Assembly: GCA_019694355.1 (NCBI GenBank)
Contig: JAIBCB010000003.1
Location: 124,001 to 188,000 of the forward strand
Direction of reading: 5' to 3'
Length of the DNA stretch: 64,000 nt
Origin: Pyrinomonadaceae bacterium
GTDB lineage: Bacteria > Acidobacteriota > Blastocatellia > Pyrinomonadales > Pyrinomonadaceae
The stretch's first letter is position 1, and each line of letters starts with the position of its first letter. The notes beneath the pieces are model-generated. The model was not told the origin of the DNA, did not search any database, and saw only the letters and a list, made by a program, of their open reading frames with translations. Positions 7,264 to 15,326 of this stretch are shown here, in pieces. The position numbers were made by a program, and so were the translations under genes.

Positions 7264-8886
7264 CTATTTCACGACCGTGAACTTTTCGCTGTTCTTGATC
7301 TCCTGGCCGGAAACGCGATCTTTGATGTCGATCTTCAGCTCATAAGTTCCAAGCGGAAGGCCTGCACCGGGAAGGATCCGGGCCAGCGTCAAACGTTGAC
7401 CGGAATCGCTAAGGCCGCTCCAATCTTCCGGCTGTTTCAGAAGCTCTTTCCCGTCCTTGACCAACGTATATGTAACATCGACCGCCGGACGCAGTGTCGT
7501 CTGATCGATCTGTGCATTATAGACCTGCATATAGAAGCCGACGTCCTGGCCTTGCGTGAAGACACCGCTCATATTCGGTATCACCTTTGCACTGCCGATA
7601 ATGAACGATCCGCCGATGTCGCGATCCGTCGTCGTGCGAAGTTTCGAGGCAAGGATCATTGTCGATGTCGAGAGCTTCTTCGAATCGTATTTCGGAACTG
7701 TGAATCCGACCTCACGAACGCCTTTCGTTCCGGTGTTGACGTCGCGAACGATCACCTGCACCTTGTAGATGCCCGGCGTGAGAGCGATCGCTTTTTGATA
7801 GACCGACTTGCGGTCGCGCATATCTGCAAGCTCTTCAGCGGTCGCATTCGTCGAGACAGAATCTTCAAACGTTCCCGAGCGACGCTGCGAGACGCTCGTG
7901 ATCCGCCCGAAAATATTCATCTCGGCGGTCTCGAGCCCGCCCTTGGGCATAAACTTCAGCTCTTTGTTGTCCGCCTGGACCGTAAACGTCGTCATCACCT
8001 GACTCTCCGACTGACGGAAATAGTCGATGCGAATATCAAAATCGATCGGGTTCGAGTCGATGACAGGCGAGTCGGTCGCAAGCGTGGCGAGGTCGCTGAA
8101 CTTATTGTTCTTTGGCGAAAAGAGCCCGTTCTGGATCTCCAGCCGGCGGAAAGGATTGTCCTGTTCGCGAATATAGCTGCCGTTGCCATAGTAAACGCCA
8201 TCGCGCATCGCCTTTTGCGTGTTGCCCATCAGCTCGCTCGCGGTCAGGCCGCCGCCGGGCACCATCGCCATTGCGTCCTTTTCGTATGAGTCACGCGCGA
8301 GACGATATTCTCCCGTGCCGGTCGGATCAACGAACTCGATCTCGAGGCCGTCGCCAATGCCGTCCAGATGGCGGTAATACCACGTCTCGTAGGCGTATGT
8401 CGTCGTTGAACCGCCGCCTTCATAACTTGGACGGTCGTAAACCTCGCCGGTCGGATGCGATTCTACCGAATCTGGCTTGCCCCACGCTATATATACGCGG
8501 CCGCGATCGGTTCGCCATCCCGGAATTCCCGATGCAAAGTGTTCGTTCGCATATGCGATCCGCTCATAATACTCCTCGCGGAACTCATTTTCCTCGGTGT
8601 CAGGATTCGGGTCGCGCCGTCGCCAGAAGTTCTCGATGAAATTCTCACGCTCTTCGTCCGTCGCAAGCGCCTTGAAAGCGCGCTTCTCTTCCGGCGTGAT
8701 GATGTAAGGCACATCCCGCTCAAGCCATTTTTTATAAGCTTCCTTCAACTCTGGCTTAACATTCCGCGCGTTCGTGCTCGGGTCGCGATCCGGCGTCGGA
8801 CTCGCATTCTGAGCCAAGGCCGGAACGGCAGCAACCGCCAAAAGTGCTGCGGGAAGTGTTAATTTTCGGATCATTTCAAACTTCAT
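7264..8886 (-). CDS. Secreted GWxTD-domain protein
   Basis: 540 residues with a signal peptide (cleavage near ALAQN, residue 26). Residues about 45-130 form the GWxTD domain: WLERDVPYIITPEE, FWRRRDPNP, and the naming motif GWRTDRGRVYIAWGKPD. The remainder is predicted beta-rich, with FTVVK at the end. The family is typical of Acidobacteria and Bacteroidetes and has no known activity. It is the last gene of the par-sel-tat strand run and is followed by a clear terminator. An 80-base gap separates it from tatC, so it may have its own promoter. Confidence 0.85.
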   Translation of the reverse strand: MKFEMIRKLTLPAALLAVAAVPALAQNASPTPDRDPSTNARNVKPELKEAYKKWLERDVPYIITPEEKRAFKALATDEERENFIENFWRRRDPNPDTEENEFREEYYERIAYANEHFASGIPGWRTDRGRVYIAWGKPDSVESHPTGEVYDRPSYEGGGSTTTYAYETWYYRHLDGIGDGLEIEFVDPTGTGEYRLARDSYEKDAMAMVPGGGLTASELMGNTQKAMRDGVYYGNGSYIREQDNPFRRLEIQNGLFSPKNNKFSDLATLATDSPVIDSNPIDFDIRIDYFRQSESQVMTTFTVQADNKELKFMPKGGLETAEMNIFGRITSVSQRRSGTFEDSVSTNATAEELADMRDRKSVYQKAIALTPGIYKVQVIVRDVNTGTKGVREVGFTVPKYDSKKLSTSTMILASKLRTTTDRDIGGSFIIGSAKVIPNMSGVFTQGQDVGFYMQVYNAQIDQTTLRPAVDVTYTLVKDGKELLKQPEDWSGLSDSGQRLTLARILPGAGLPLGTYELKIDIKDRVSGQEIKNSEKFTVVK

Positions 8887-8966
8887 AACTAAACTCTCCG
8901 GTGAGGTCTGTCGTCTTCACGAGATTCTAATGCGTACACCACAACAATTCAAGATGCGAAAACCGC

Positions 8967-10043
8967 TTAAATGGTTGTATTTTCTTGGGCTTCGGCATCA
9001 GTTTGCCGACGCTTACCAAAGAACCACGCAACAAAGATCGACACCACATAAAGTGCCATCATCGGCGTCGCGAACAACATCATATTGGGGATATCGCCCG
9101 TCGGTGACACCACCGCGGCAACGATCATTATTATCACGAGCGAAATTTTCCAGTGCTTTATCAGGAGTTTTGGCGTCACGATGCCGATCCTCGCAAGCAC
9201 ATAGGTGATCGCCGGCATCTGGAAAATGCCGCCCATCGCGAGCATTATGATCGTAATAAAATCAAGATAATCGCTCGCCTTTAGGAGCAGCTGGAAATCG
9301 CTCCCTAACCCCAATAAATACCTTGCCGCGGGCGGAAAAAGTATGTAATACGCGAACGCGGCTCCCACAACAAAGGAAATCGACGAAAGCGCGATAAAAG
9401 GCGTTACGTATGACCTTTCGTGCTTGTAAAGAGCCGGCGAGATAAAACCCCACATCTGAAAAAGCAGGAACGGAACCGAAACGGCGATCGCCGCATACAG
9501 AGCGACGGTCGCATAGAGCGTAAACGGCTCGACCGTTGTTGTAACGGTCATTCGCTCATCTGAATTCGGCGTGCCGATCGCCGTCTGGTCAAATTCGATC
9601 GGAAGCCGAACACCCGCCGAGATGATGGCGTTATTCGTTATCAGCGGTTCCGTCGTAAAAAGTCCGATCTTGCCCGCTTCATCGCGTGCAACGGTCGCAG
9701 CGACGCTCGCGCCGGCCGAAACAACGGTCGCTCCAACTTTTGTTGCGCGGTCGAAAATATACCGGCCGCTGTCGCCTTCTTTTATGTTCGAAAGGGCAAG
9801 GACGCTCTCGGTGCCTGTCCTGCCCTCAACCGGCAACTGCCGCCGCGACGCCTCTGAAAGGGCTTCGCGTATCGGCACCGATAGAAAGTTGTAGATCTTG
9901 TCTGAAAAGATCCAGCAAACACCAAATGCAAGAATAATAACGATCACCGAGCGGACAAGGCGCTTTCGCAACTCATCCAAATGCTCCAAAAACGACATTT
10001 GGCTGCCGGGCTGTTCTTCGATCTCTGCTGTTGGATCTGCCAT
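8967..10043 (-). CDS. tatC: Sec-independent protein translocase TatC, with enlarged first periplasmic loop
   Basis: 358 residues, about 100 more than usual. The N-terminal MSFLEHLDELRKRLVRS is the TatC signature that contacts twin-arginine signals. Six transmembrane helices can be drawn: one at about 30-50 and the other five after about residue 170 (including LFQMWGFISPALYKHER and SPTGDIPNM). The extra length is a hydrophilic, Ala/Thr-rich insertion between helices 1 and 2 (about 60-165). It follows tatB by 23 bases. The window encodes a likely client, the flavin oxidoreductase at 1087-2685. Confidence 0.9.
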   Translation of the reverse strand: MADPTAEIEEQPGSQMSFLEHLDELRKRLVRSVIVIILAFGVCWIFSDKIYNFLSVPIREALSEASRRQLPVEGRTGTESVLALSNIKEGDSGRYIFDRATKVGATVVSAGASVAATVARDEAGKIGLFTTEPLITNNAIISAGVRLPIEFDQTAIGTPNSDERMTVTTTVEPFTLYATVALYAAIAVSVPFLLFQMWGFISPALYKHERSYVTPFIALSSISFVVGAAFAYYILFPPAARYLLGLGSDFQLLLKASDYLDFITIIMLAMGGIFQMPAITYVLARIGIVTPKLLIKHWKISLVIIMIVAAVVSPTGDIPNMMLFATPMMALYVVSIFVAWFFGKRRQTDAEAQENTTI

Positions 10044-10066
10044 TCGTTGGGAAGGTTATCGAGGAC

Positions 10067-10462
10067 CTAGAGCCAATTCCTCTTATCGTTGGGGTCGGTG
10101 GTTCGCGTGTGTGAAGATACGGGCACAGCTTCTTGTTCCTGGATCGCTGCCGGGATCTCGTCTGCGGCAACTTCTCTTATCTCCGGTTCAGCGGGCGACA
10201 AAAGATGCTCGTTCGTCTTTTGGCGTTCAACTACCTCGTTCTCGATGTCCTGGATCCGTAGAGCTTTCGTTTCTTCCTCAAAATTCACCTCGCGCTCCCA
10301 AGTCTCCTTGAACTCGTTCGTGGTAGCGCGAAAATCCGCCATCATCTTTCCCGCCTTGCGCGCAAATTCCGGCAGACGCCTCGGCCCTAGAAAGATGAGC
10401 GCCGCGAGGCCGATCATCATCAACTCCGGCGTTCCAATAGATTCAAAAATGAGAAGTACCAC
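10067..10462 (-). CDS. tatB: Sec-independent translocase TatA/TatB subunit
   Basis: 131 residues: one N-terminal transmembrane helix (GTPELMMIGLAALIFLGP), the conserved FGP-type hinge here as LGPRRLPEFARKAGK, then a long amphipathic helix and a charged tail. The glutamate in the helix (GTPEL) and the long acidic helix favour TatB over TatA. Lies between selD and tatC. An additional tatA elsewhere is likely but not in this window. Confidence 0.8.
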   Translation of the reverse strand: MVLLIFESIGTPELMMIGLAALIFLGPRRLPEFARKAGKMMADFRATTNEFKETWEREVNFEEETKALRIQDIENEVVERQKTNEHLLSPAEPEIREVAADEIPAAIQEQEAVPVSSHTRTTDPNDKRNWL

Positions 10463-10477
10463 TTTGCCTTTCTCTCT

Positions 10478-11497
10478 TTAACTGACCTCGATCATCGTTC
10501 CATCCTCAACACGAGGCTTCACTCGGCCGATGATGCGTGCTGTCTCAACACTCTTTAGTATATTCTCCGCCGCGTCAGATGTCGTGCTGATAAGCAGGCC
10601 GCCCGCAGTTTGCGGATCAAAAAGTGCGCTTTGCATAATACCGCTGACCGACGACGCGAACCGCACGGTCTCACCTGTATAGACTCGATTGTTCTTGTCT
10701 CCTCGCGTCAACATTCCTTGTGAGATAAGTTCAAGCGTGTCATTAATTAGCGGGACTTCTACGCTGTCGATCTCAAGCGTCACGCCGCTTGCCTTTGCCA
10801 TCTCGAACGCGTGCCCAAGCAGCCCAAACCCCGTAACATCCGTACACGCGTTCGCACCGAATTCACACATTGCTTTTGACGCTTGTCGGGCGGAGGTCGT
10901 CATTGTTTTTGTCACGGCATCGATCGTCGCCTGCGAAGCGACGCCACGCTTGATCGCCGTGTTTATCGCGCCGGTCCCGATCGGTTTTGTGAGTATAAGC
11001 ACATCACCAGGTGCGGCACCCGCATTTGTAAACACGCGCTCGGGATGAATAGTTCCCGTAACCGCATAACCGAATTTCATTTCCTGGTCATCGACCGAAT
11101 GTCCGCCAAGAATCACGACACCCTCAGAGTTCATCTGCGTTTGGCCACCAAGCAAAATGTTTGCGAGGATATCCCAATCGCCTTTTTGCGGATAGCAAAC
11201 GATCGAGAGAGCCGAGAGCGGCATACCGCCCATCGCATAGACATCATTTAGAGCGTTGACTGCCGCGACCTGTCCGTAAACAAAAGGATCATCCGAGACC
11301 GGCGTAAAGAAATCGACGGTCTGCACGAGCGCCGTTTCGTCATTTAGGCGCATTACACCCGCATCGTCGGAAGTTTCAAATCCGACGATCACGTTCTCGC
11401 TAGGCTGTTGTGGCAGCTTGCTCAAAACTTGAGCAAGATCGCTTGGTGCGAGTTTTGCCACTCAACCGGCGCAATTGACCATTTCGGTCAGACGCAT
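10478..11497 (-). CDS. selD: Selenide, water dikinase SelD, itself a selenoprotein (in-frame UGA)
   Basis: Makes selenophosphate from selenide and ATP. The frame after GTG 11461 lacks the SelD N-terminus, but ATG 11497 reads MRLTEMVNCAG-TGA-VAKLAP in frame, so UGA is residue 12. Sec12 and Lys15 have the spacing of the catalytic Cys17/Lys20 of the E. coli enzyme. The full length is 339 residues, normal for SelD; DDAGV, TVDFFTPV, GGHSVDDQE and CTDVTGFGLLGHA are family motifs. A GGAG ribosome-binding site sits before ATG 11497 and overlaps the end of parB, and a 9-base-pair hairpin follows the UGA. Automatic callers will start it at 11461. Confidence 0.92.
11417..11437 (-). promoter_or_regulatory. 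Candidate bacterial SECIS hairpin of selD
   Basis: On the minus strand CTTGCTCAA-GTT-TTGAGCAAG, a perfect 9-base-pair stem with a three-base loop beginning with G, 24 bases after the UGA (loop at about 33 bases). The loop distance and the G at the loop start fit the general description of bacterial SECIS elements, which SelB binds to insert selenocysteine. It lies inside the coding sequence. Confidence 0.7.
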
Positions 11498-11505
11498 CGT
11501 CTTTT

Positions 11506-12405
11506 TTACTCTCCTTTGTTTTTCGTCAGCATTTCGTAGATGCGGTTCAGATCGTCGATACCGTAATACTCGATCTCGATCTTACCGCCCGTACCTTTCT
11601 TCGCCGGAACGATCTTCACATTCGTGCTCAGGTGCCGCATCATACGCGTTTCGGCGACCTTTACATTCGGGTCGACGACGCGAGCCTGCGGCTCAGCCTT
11701 TTCCTTCGGTGAGCGTTTTGCGGACTTTACACGACGCTCGGCCTCGCGGACCGACAACCCTTGAGCAATTATCTCATCTGCGACATCGCGTTGCGTTGCT
11801 GCATCATCGCTCATCAACAACGCCCGACCGTGGCTCAGGCTAAGTTTTCCGGCAATTAGGTGTTTTTGGACCGCTTCCGGCAGCTTCAACAATCGCATCG
11901 TTGTCGTGATCAATGTACGCTCTTTGCCGACGCGTTCAGCAACCTCTTCTTGCGTAAGTCCAATGGAATCAATGAGTTTGCGAAATGCATTCGCTTCTTC
12001 GATCGGGTTTAGCTGCTGCCGCTGAATGTTCTCGATCAGAGCGATCTCGAGCAATTTCTCATCCGAGACTTCCTTCACGGAAACCGGCACTTTCCGCAGG
12101 CCCGCTTTTTGAGCCGCACGCCAGCGACGCTCGCCGGCAACGATCTGATATCGATTCTCACCTTTTGGGCGGACGACGATCGGTTGGACGATGCCATTCG
12201 CTCGGATCGACGCGGCAAGTTCCTCGAGCTCATTCTCAGCGAAATTCACCCGCGGCTGTTCCGGATTCGGTTCGATAAGATCAATGTCTAGTTCATTTAC
12301 GCGAGCCGGGAGAGCGGCGACATCGTGGGTCGCTGATTCCTTTGGAGCGGATTTTTCGTCGCCGAGCAGTGCCGACAGGCCTCGGCCGAGAGATTGTCTA
12401 GGCAT
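11506..12405 (-). CDS. parB: Chromosome partitioning protein ParB
   Basis: 299 residues. N-terminal SLGRGLSALLGDE is the ParA-interacting peptide; the ParB/Srx-like CTPase domain includes PNPEQPRVNF and AGERRWRAAQKAGL; the helix-turn-helix (LTQEEVAERVGKERTLITTTMRLLKLP) and KLSLSHGRALL follow; the C-terminal KIEIEYYGIDDLNRIYEML is the dimerisation domain. It overlaps the parA stop by 8 bases and is followed after 8 bases by selD, so it heads a par-sel-tat run. Confidence 0.95.
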   Translation of the reverse strand: MPRQSLGRGLSALLGDEKSAPKESATHDVAALPARVNELDIDLIEPNPEQPRVNFAENELEELAASIRANGIVQPIVVRPKGENRYQIVAGERRWRAAQKAGLRKVPVSVKEVSDEKLLEIALIENIQRQQLNPIEEANAFRKLIDSIGLTQEEVAERVGKERTLITTTMRLLKLPEAVQKHLIAGKLSLSHGRALLMSDDAATQRDVADEIIAQGLSVREAERRVKSAKRSPKEKAEPQARVVDPNVKVAETRMMRHLSTNVKIVPAKKGTGGKIEIEYYGIDDLNRIYEMLTKNKGE

Positions 12406-13159
12406 GGGTTAATATCTCCTTCGCAAGTCGCTGATATGCCTCGGCACCTTTCGACTTCGGGTCATAAACAAAGATCGGTTGGCCAAAACTCGGAGCCTCG
12501 GCAAGCCGCACGTTTCGCGGAATTACCGTCTCGAGAACCTGTGTCCCGTAAAAATCGCGAAGATCTTTCGCAACGGCCGTCGAAAGATTCGTCCGTTCAT
12601 CGAACATCGTCAGCAGCAGGCCTTCGATCGCCAATTCAGGGTTCAGTTCCCTGCGCAACCGGGCGAGCGTGTCAAAAAGCTCGGTCACGCCTTCGAGCGC
12701 GTAATATTCACACTGTATCGGCACGAGCAGCGAATCGGCCGCAGTAAGCCCGTTCAGCGTCAACAACCCGAGCGACGGCGGGCAGTCTATTAAAATGTAA
12801 TGAAAATAGTCGCGGATCGGGTCAATGATCTTCTTTAATGCTTTCGCTCGATCCTCACGCTCGACAAGTTCGACCTCGGCACCCGCGAGATTTTTGTCCG
12901 AAGGAACGACCCAAAACTTCTGGATCGCCGTCGGAAGCACCATTTCGCGGATCGATTCGCCCCGTATCAACGCATCATACAGCGTCTTCTTTACGTTCGA
13001 ACGCGCGATCCCCGAGCCCGATGTCGCATTTCCCTGTGGATCACCATCGATGAGCAAGACCTTGCAGTTTTCGGCGGCAAGGCCCGCAGCGAGATTCACA
13101 GCGGTTGTAGTTTTACCGACACCGCCTTTTTGATTTGCTATCGCAATAACTTTTCCCAT
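12398..13159 (-). CDS. parA: Chromosome partitioning ATPase ParA (Soj)
   Basis: 253 residues. The deviant Walker A motif KGGVGKTTTAVNLAAGLA (11-28), the Walker A-prime DGDPQGNATS and the Walker B-like LIDCPPSLGLLTLN are intact. The length is that of short chromosomal Soj/ParA proteins without an N-terminal DNA-binding extension. Translationally coupled to parB. A promoter and two palindromes precede it. Confidence 0.95.
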   Translation of the reverse strand: MGKVIAIANQKGGVGKTTTAVNLAAGLAAENCKVLLIDGDPQGNATSGSGIARSNVKKTLYDALIRGESIREMVLPTAIQKFWVVPSDKNLAGAEVELVEREDRAKALKKIIDPIRDYFHYILIDCPPSLGLLTLNGLTAADSLLVPIQCEYYALEGVTELFDTLARLRRELNPELAIEGLLLTMFDERTNLSTAVAKDLRDFYGTQVLETVIPRNVRLAEAPSFGQPIFVYDPKSKGAEAYQRLAKEILTHA

Positions 13160-13184
13160 GAAATTCCGAACAAAGAAGCGAGAA

Positions 13185-13213
13185 TATTTAAGTTACCATA
13201 GCAAGGCCGACAA
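13185..13213 (-). promoter_or_regulatory. Candidate promoter of parAB
   Basis: On the minus strand TTGTCG (13213-13208), a 17-base spacer and TAAATA (13190-13185), about 25 bases upstream of the parA start. The palindromes at 13238 and 13278 lie just upstream of this -35 element. Confidence 0.45.
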
Positions 13214-13235
13214 ACGCGAAGTGACATCGGGCGGG

Positions 13236-13255
13236 AATGTGGTACGTACCACATT
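13236..13255. promoter_or_regulatory. Palindrome 1 upstream of parA (parS-like or operator)
   Basis: AATGTGGTACGTACCACATT is a perfect 20-base palindrome. Its 16-base core shares the outer TGT...ACA and the central ACGT with the canonical parS (TGTTTCACGTGAAACA) but differs at six inner positions. An identical core follows at 13278. Located 25 bases upstream of the proposed parA -35. Confidence 0.6.
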
Positions 13256-13277
13256 TGTTCAGGGTTTTTATCCGGAA

Positions 13278-13293
13278 TGTGGTACGTACCACA
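13278..13293. promoter_or_regulatory. Palindrome 2 upstream of parA (identical 16-base core)
   Basis: TGTGGTACGTACCACA repeats the core of the first palindrome exactly; the centres are 40 bases apart. It lies four bases after the mnmG stop, in the 137-base mnmG-parA gap. Either a divergent ParB-binding site pair or the operator of a regulator. Confidence 0.6.
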
Positions 13294-13296
13294 ATT

Positions 13297-15171
13297 TTAC
13301 GGCCGAGCATGCTGAAGAGCCGTCAAATGCACCAAAACCGTCGAAAGGGCCGCGTGCGTCAACCCCGGAACCGTTCGCACCTGCGCAAACGTTCGCGGGC
13401 CCGCACGCTCAAGCCGCTCGATCATTTCGTTCGAAAGGCCGCCGATCTCCCGGAAATCGAGACTTTCGGGCACTCGCAGCGAATCGTGATGGTTCACGCG
13501 CTCTGTCGCGACCTGCTGCTTCGCGATATACCCCGCATACATCGAATCTGCCAACGCCGTCTCAAGATCGCGCATATTCGCATCCTTGACCGGCAAAAGT
13601 CTAGAGATCAATTCAGCATCAACTCCCTGCCGCATCGCAAGATGCGATAGTACGAACGAATCGCCAAGATCAGTGCCCAGCAACTGGGTTGCCGCCGCAT
13701 ATTGCGGGCTTGAGCGTCTGAACCGAACGGTGTCGAGCGCATTTCGAATTTCAGCGATACGGTCGCGTTTTGCGTTGAACCGCTGCCAATCGACATCGTT
13801 GATCAGCCCCAACTCACGGCCCTTCGGCAGCAAACGCTCATCAGCGTTATCATGCCGCAGCCGCAAACGTGCTTCTGCACGCGAAGTGAACAACCTATAA
13901 GGTTCATCAACTCCGTGCCGTATTAGGTCATCGGCAAGCACACCGATATACGCCTCATCTCGGCCAAGCGTGAACACTGGACGGCTAAGCACTTTGTTTG
14001 CAGCATTTACACCCGCAAGAAACCCTTGACAGGCCGCTTCTTCATAGCCGGTTGTCCCATTGATCTGCCCCGCGAGGAAAAGGCCATCAAAACGTGTCGT
14101 CTCCATCGTCGGCCGCAATTCACGCGGATCCACGAAATCATACTCGATCGCATAACCTGGCCGAATGATGCGAACTTCGCCAAAACCTTCGATCATCCGC
14201 AGCAATTCCTGCTGAAGTCCGGCCGGCAAAGACGTCGAAAAGCCGTTCAAATAAACTTCGTTTGTATTATGCCCTTCCGGTTCGAGAAAAAGCTGGTGCC
14301 GATCTTTGCCGGCGAATTTGACGACCTTGTCCTCGATCGACGGGCAATATCGCGGACCGATACCCTTGATCTTCCCCGAATAGAGCGGCGATTGGCTTAG
14401 ATTCCCTCGGATCGCATCGTGAACGGCATTCGTCGTATATCCGATATAGCAATCGATCTGCGGCTGCTCGATCTTTTCCGTCGCAAAGGAAAATGCGACC
14501 GGCTTCTCGTCCGGCGCTTGCCGCTCGAACGCATCCCAATCGATCGTCCGTCCATCAAGCCTCGGCGGCGTGCCGGTCTTTAGCCGCCCAACGGGAAATC
14601 CAAGCTCCTTTAGATTCTCCGCCAGCTCGATCGAAGCCGGCTCACCCGAACGCCCGGCGGAAAATGTTCTGCGCCCGGTGTGGATCGTTCCATTCAAGAA
14701 AGTGCCGGTCGCGATAACGACCGCCTTCGCCCCAAAACGACGTGTGTCTTCAAGTTCAACACCTATAACTTCTTTGTTCTCAACAATTAGCGAGACGACA
14801 GCTCCTTGCTTGAGCGTGAGGTTCGGTGTCGCTTCGAGAACGCGACGCATTTCCGTACGATAAAGCGAACGATCGGCTTGAGCCCGCGGCGACTGAACGG
14901 CCGGCCCACGCGAACGATTCAAAAGCCGGAACTGGATTCCCGTCCGATCGATCACACGGCCCATAATGCCGCCGAGCGCGTCGATCTCGCGGACGACGTG
15001 GCCTTTTGCGATGCCGCCGATCGCCGGGTTGCAGGACATCTGCCCGATCAGATCAAGATTGAGCGTGACGAGCGCCGTCTCAGCGCCCATGCGCGCCGAG
15101 GCAGACGCGGCCTCGCAGCCCGCGTGCCCCGCACCGATCACGATCACATCAAATCTTTCGTCGAACATCAC
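13297..15171 (-). CDS. mnmG: tRNA uridine-5-carboxymethylaminomethyl modification enzyme MnmG (GidA)
   Basis: 624 residues, the full family length. The FAD site IGAGHAGCEAA is near residues 12-22; NPAIGGIAKGH, LFLAGQINGTTGYEEAA and the C-terminal GLSNEMIERLERAGPRTFAQ with the helical tail are conserved MnmG features. It works with MnmE on the wobble uridine of several tRNAs; mnmE is 1.8 kb away with one gene inserted between them. The start may be either of the first two ATG codons. Confidence 0.95.
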   Translation of the reverse strand: MMFDERFDVIVIGAGHAGCEAASASARMGAETALVTLNLDLIGQMSCNPAIGGIAKGHVVREIDALGGIMGRVIDRTGIQFRLLNRSRGPAVQSPRAQADRSLYRTEMRRVLEATPNLTLKQGAVVSLIVENKEVIGVELEDTRRFGAKAVVIATGTFLNGTIHTGRRTFSAGRSGEPASIELAENLKELGFPVGRLKTGTPPRLDGRTIDWDAFERQAPDEKPVAFSFATEKIEQPQIDCYIGYTTNAVHDAIRGNLSQSPLYSGKIKGIGPRYCPSIEDKVVKFAGKDRHQLFLEPEGHNTNEVYLNGFSTSLPAGLQQELLRMIEGFGEVRIIRPGYAIEYDFVDPRELRPTMETTRFDGLFLAGQINGTTGYEEAACQGFLAGVNAANKVLSRPVFTLGRDEAYIGVLADDLIRHGVDEPYRLFTSRAEARLRLRHDNADERLLPKGRELGLINDVDWQRFNAKRDRIAEIRNALDTVRFRRSSPQYAAATQLLGTDLGDSFVLSHLAMRQGVDAELISRLLPVKDANMRDLETALADSMYAGYIAKQQVATERVNHHDSLRVPESLDFREIGGLSNEMIERLERAGPRTFAQVRTVPGLTHAALSTVLVHLTALQHARP

Positions 15172-15239
15172 TCGCTTCCACCCAAAATGCGGCGAAACTT
15201 AAAATTTTAGTTTATCTGCAAGAGTTTGCCAACAAAATA

Positions 15240-15300
15240 TAAGCCGCCAACGCACGAACGAGTTGTCAAAACTCGTTGCGATCCGTACGCTCGCGGCTTA
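15240..15300. terminator. Nested inverted repeat between the sheath gene and mnmG
   Basis: Outer arms TAAGCCGC (15240-15247) and GCGGCTTA (15293-15300) enclose inner arms AACGAGTT (15257-15264) and AACTCGTT (15270-15277). On the minus strand it begins 27 bases after the sheath gene stop and is followed by TATTTTG, so it may end that transcript. The U-tract is weak, so a processing site or small RNA fold is also possible. Confidence 0.4.
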
Positions 15301-15326
15301 CTCTGCGAAACTGCCTCGCGACAATT

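Noticed and set aside
7177..8289. Long plus-strand open frame opposite the GWxTD gene
   Set aside because: Its sequence is Arg/His-rich and without family pattern; the opposite strand encodes a clear GWxTD protein with a terminator.
11461..11464. Stop codon as the true upstream limit of selD
   Set aside because: The TGA is in frame with a conserved SelD N-terminus and is read as selenocysteine.
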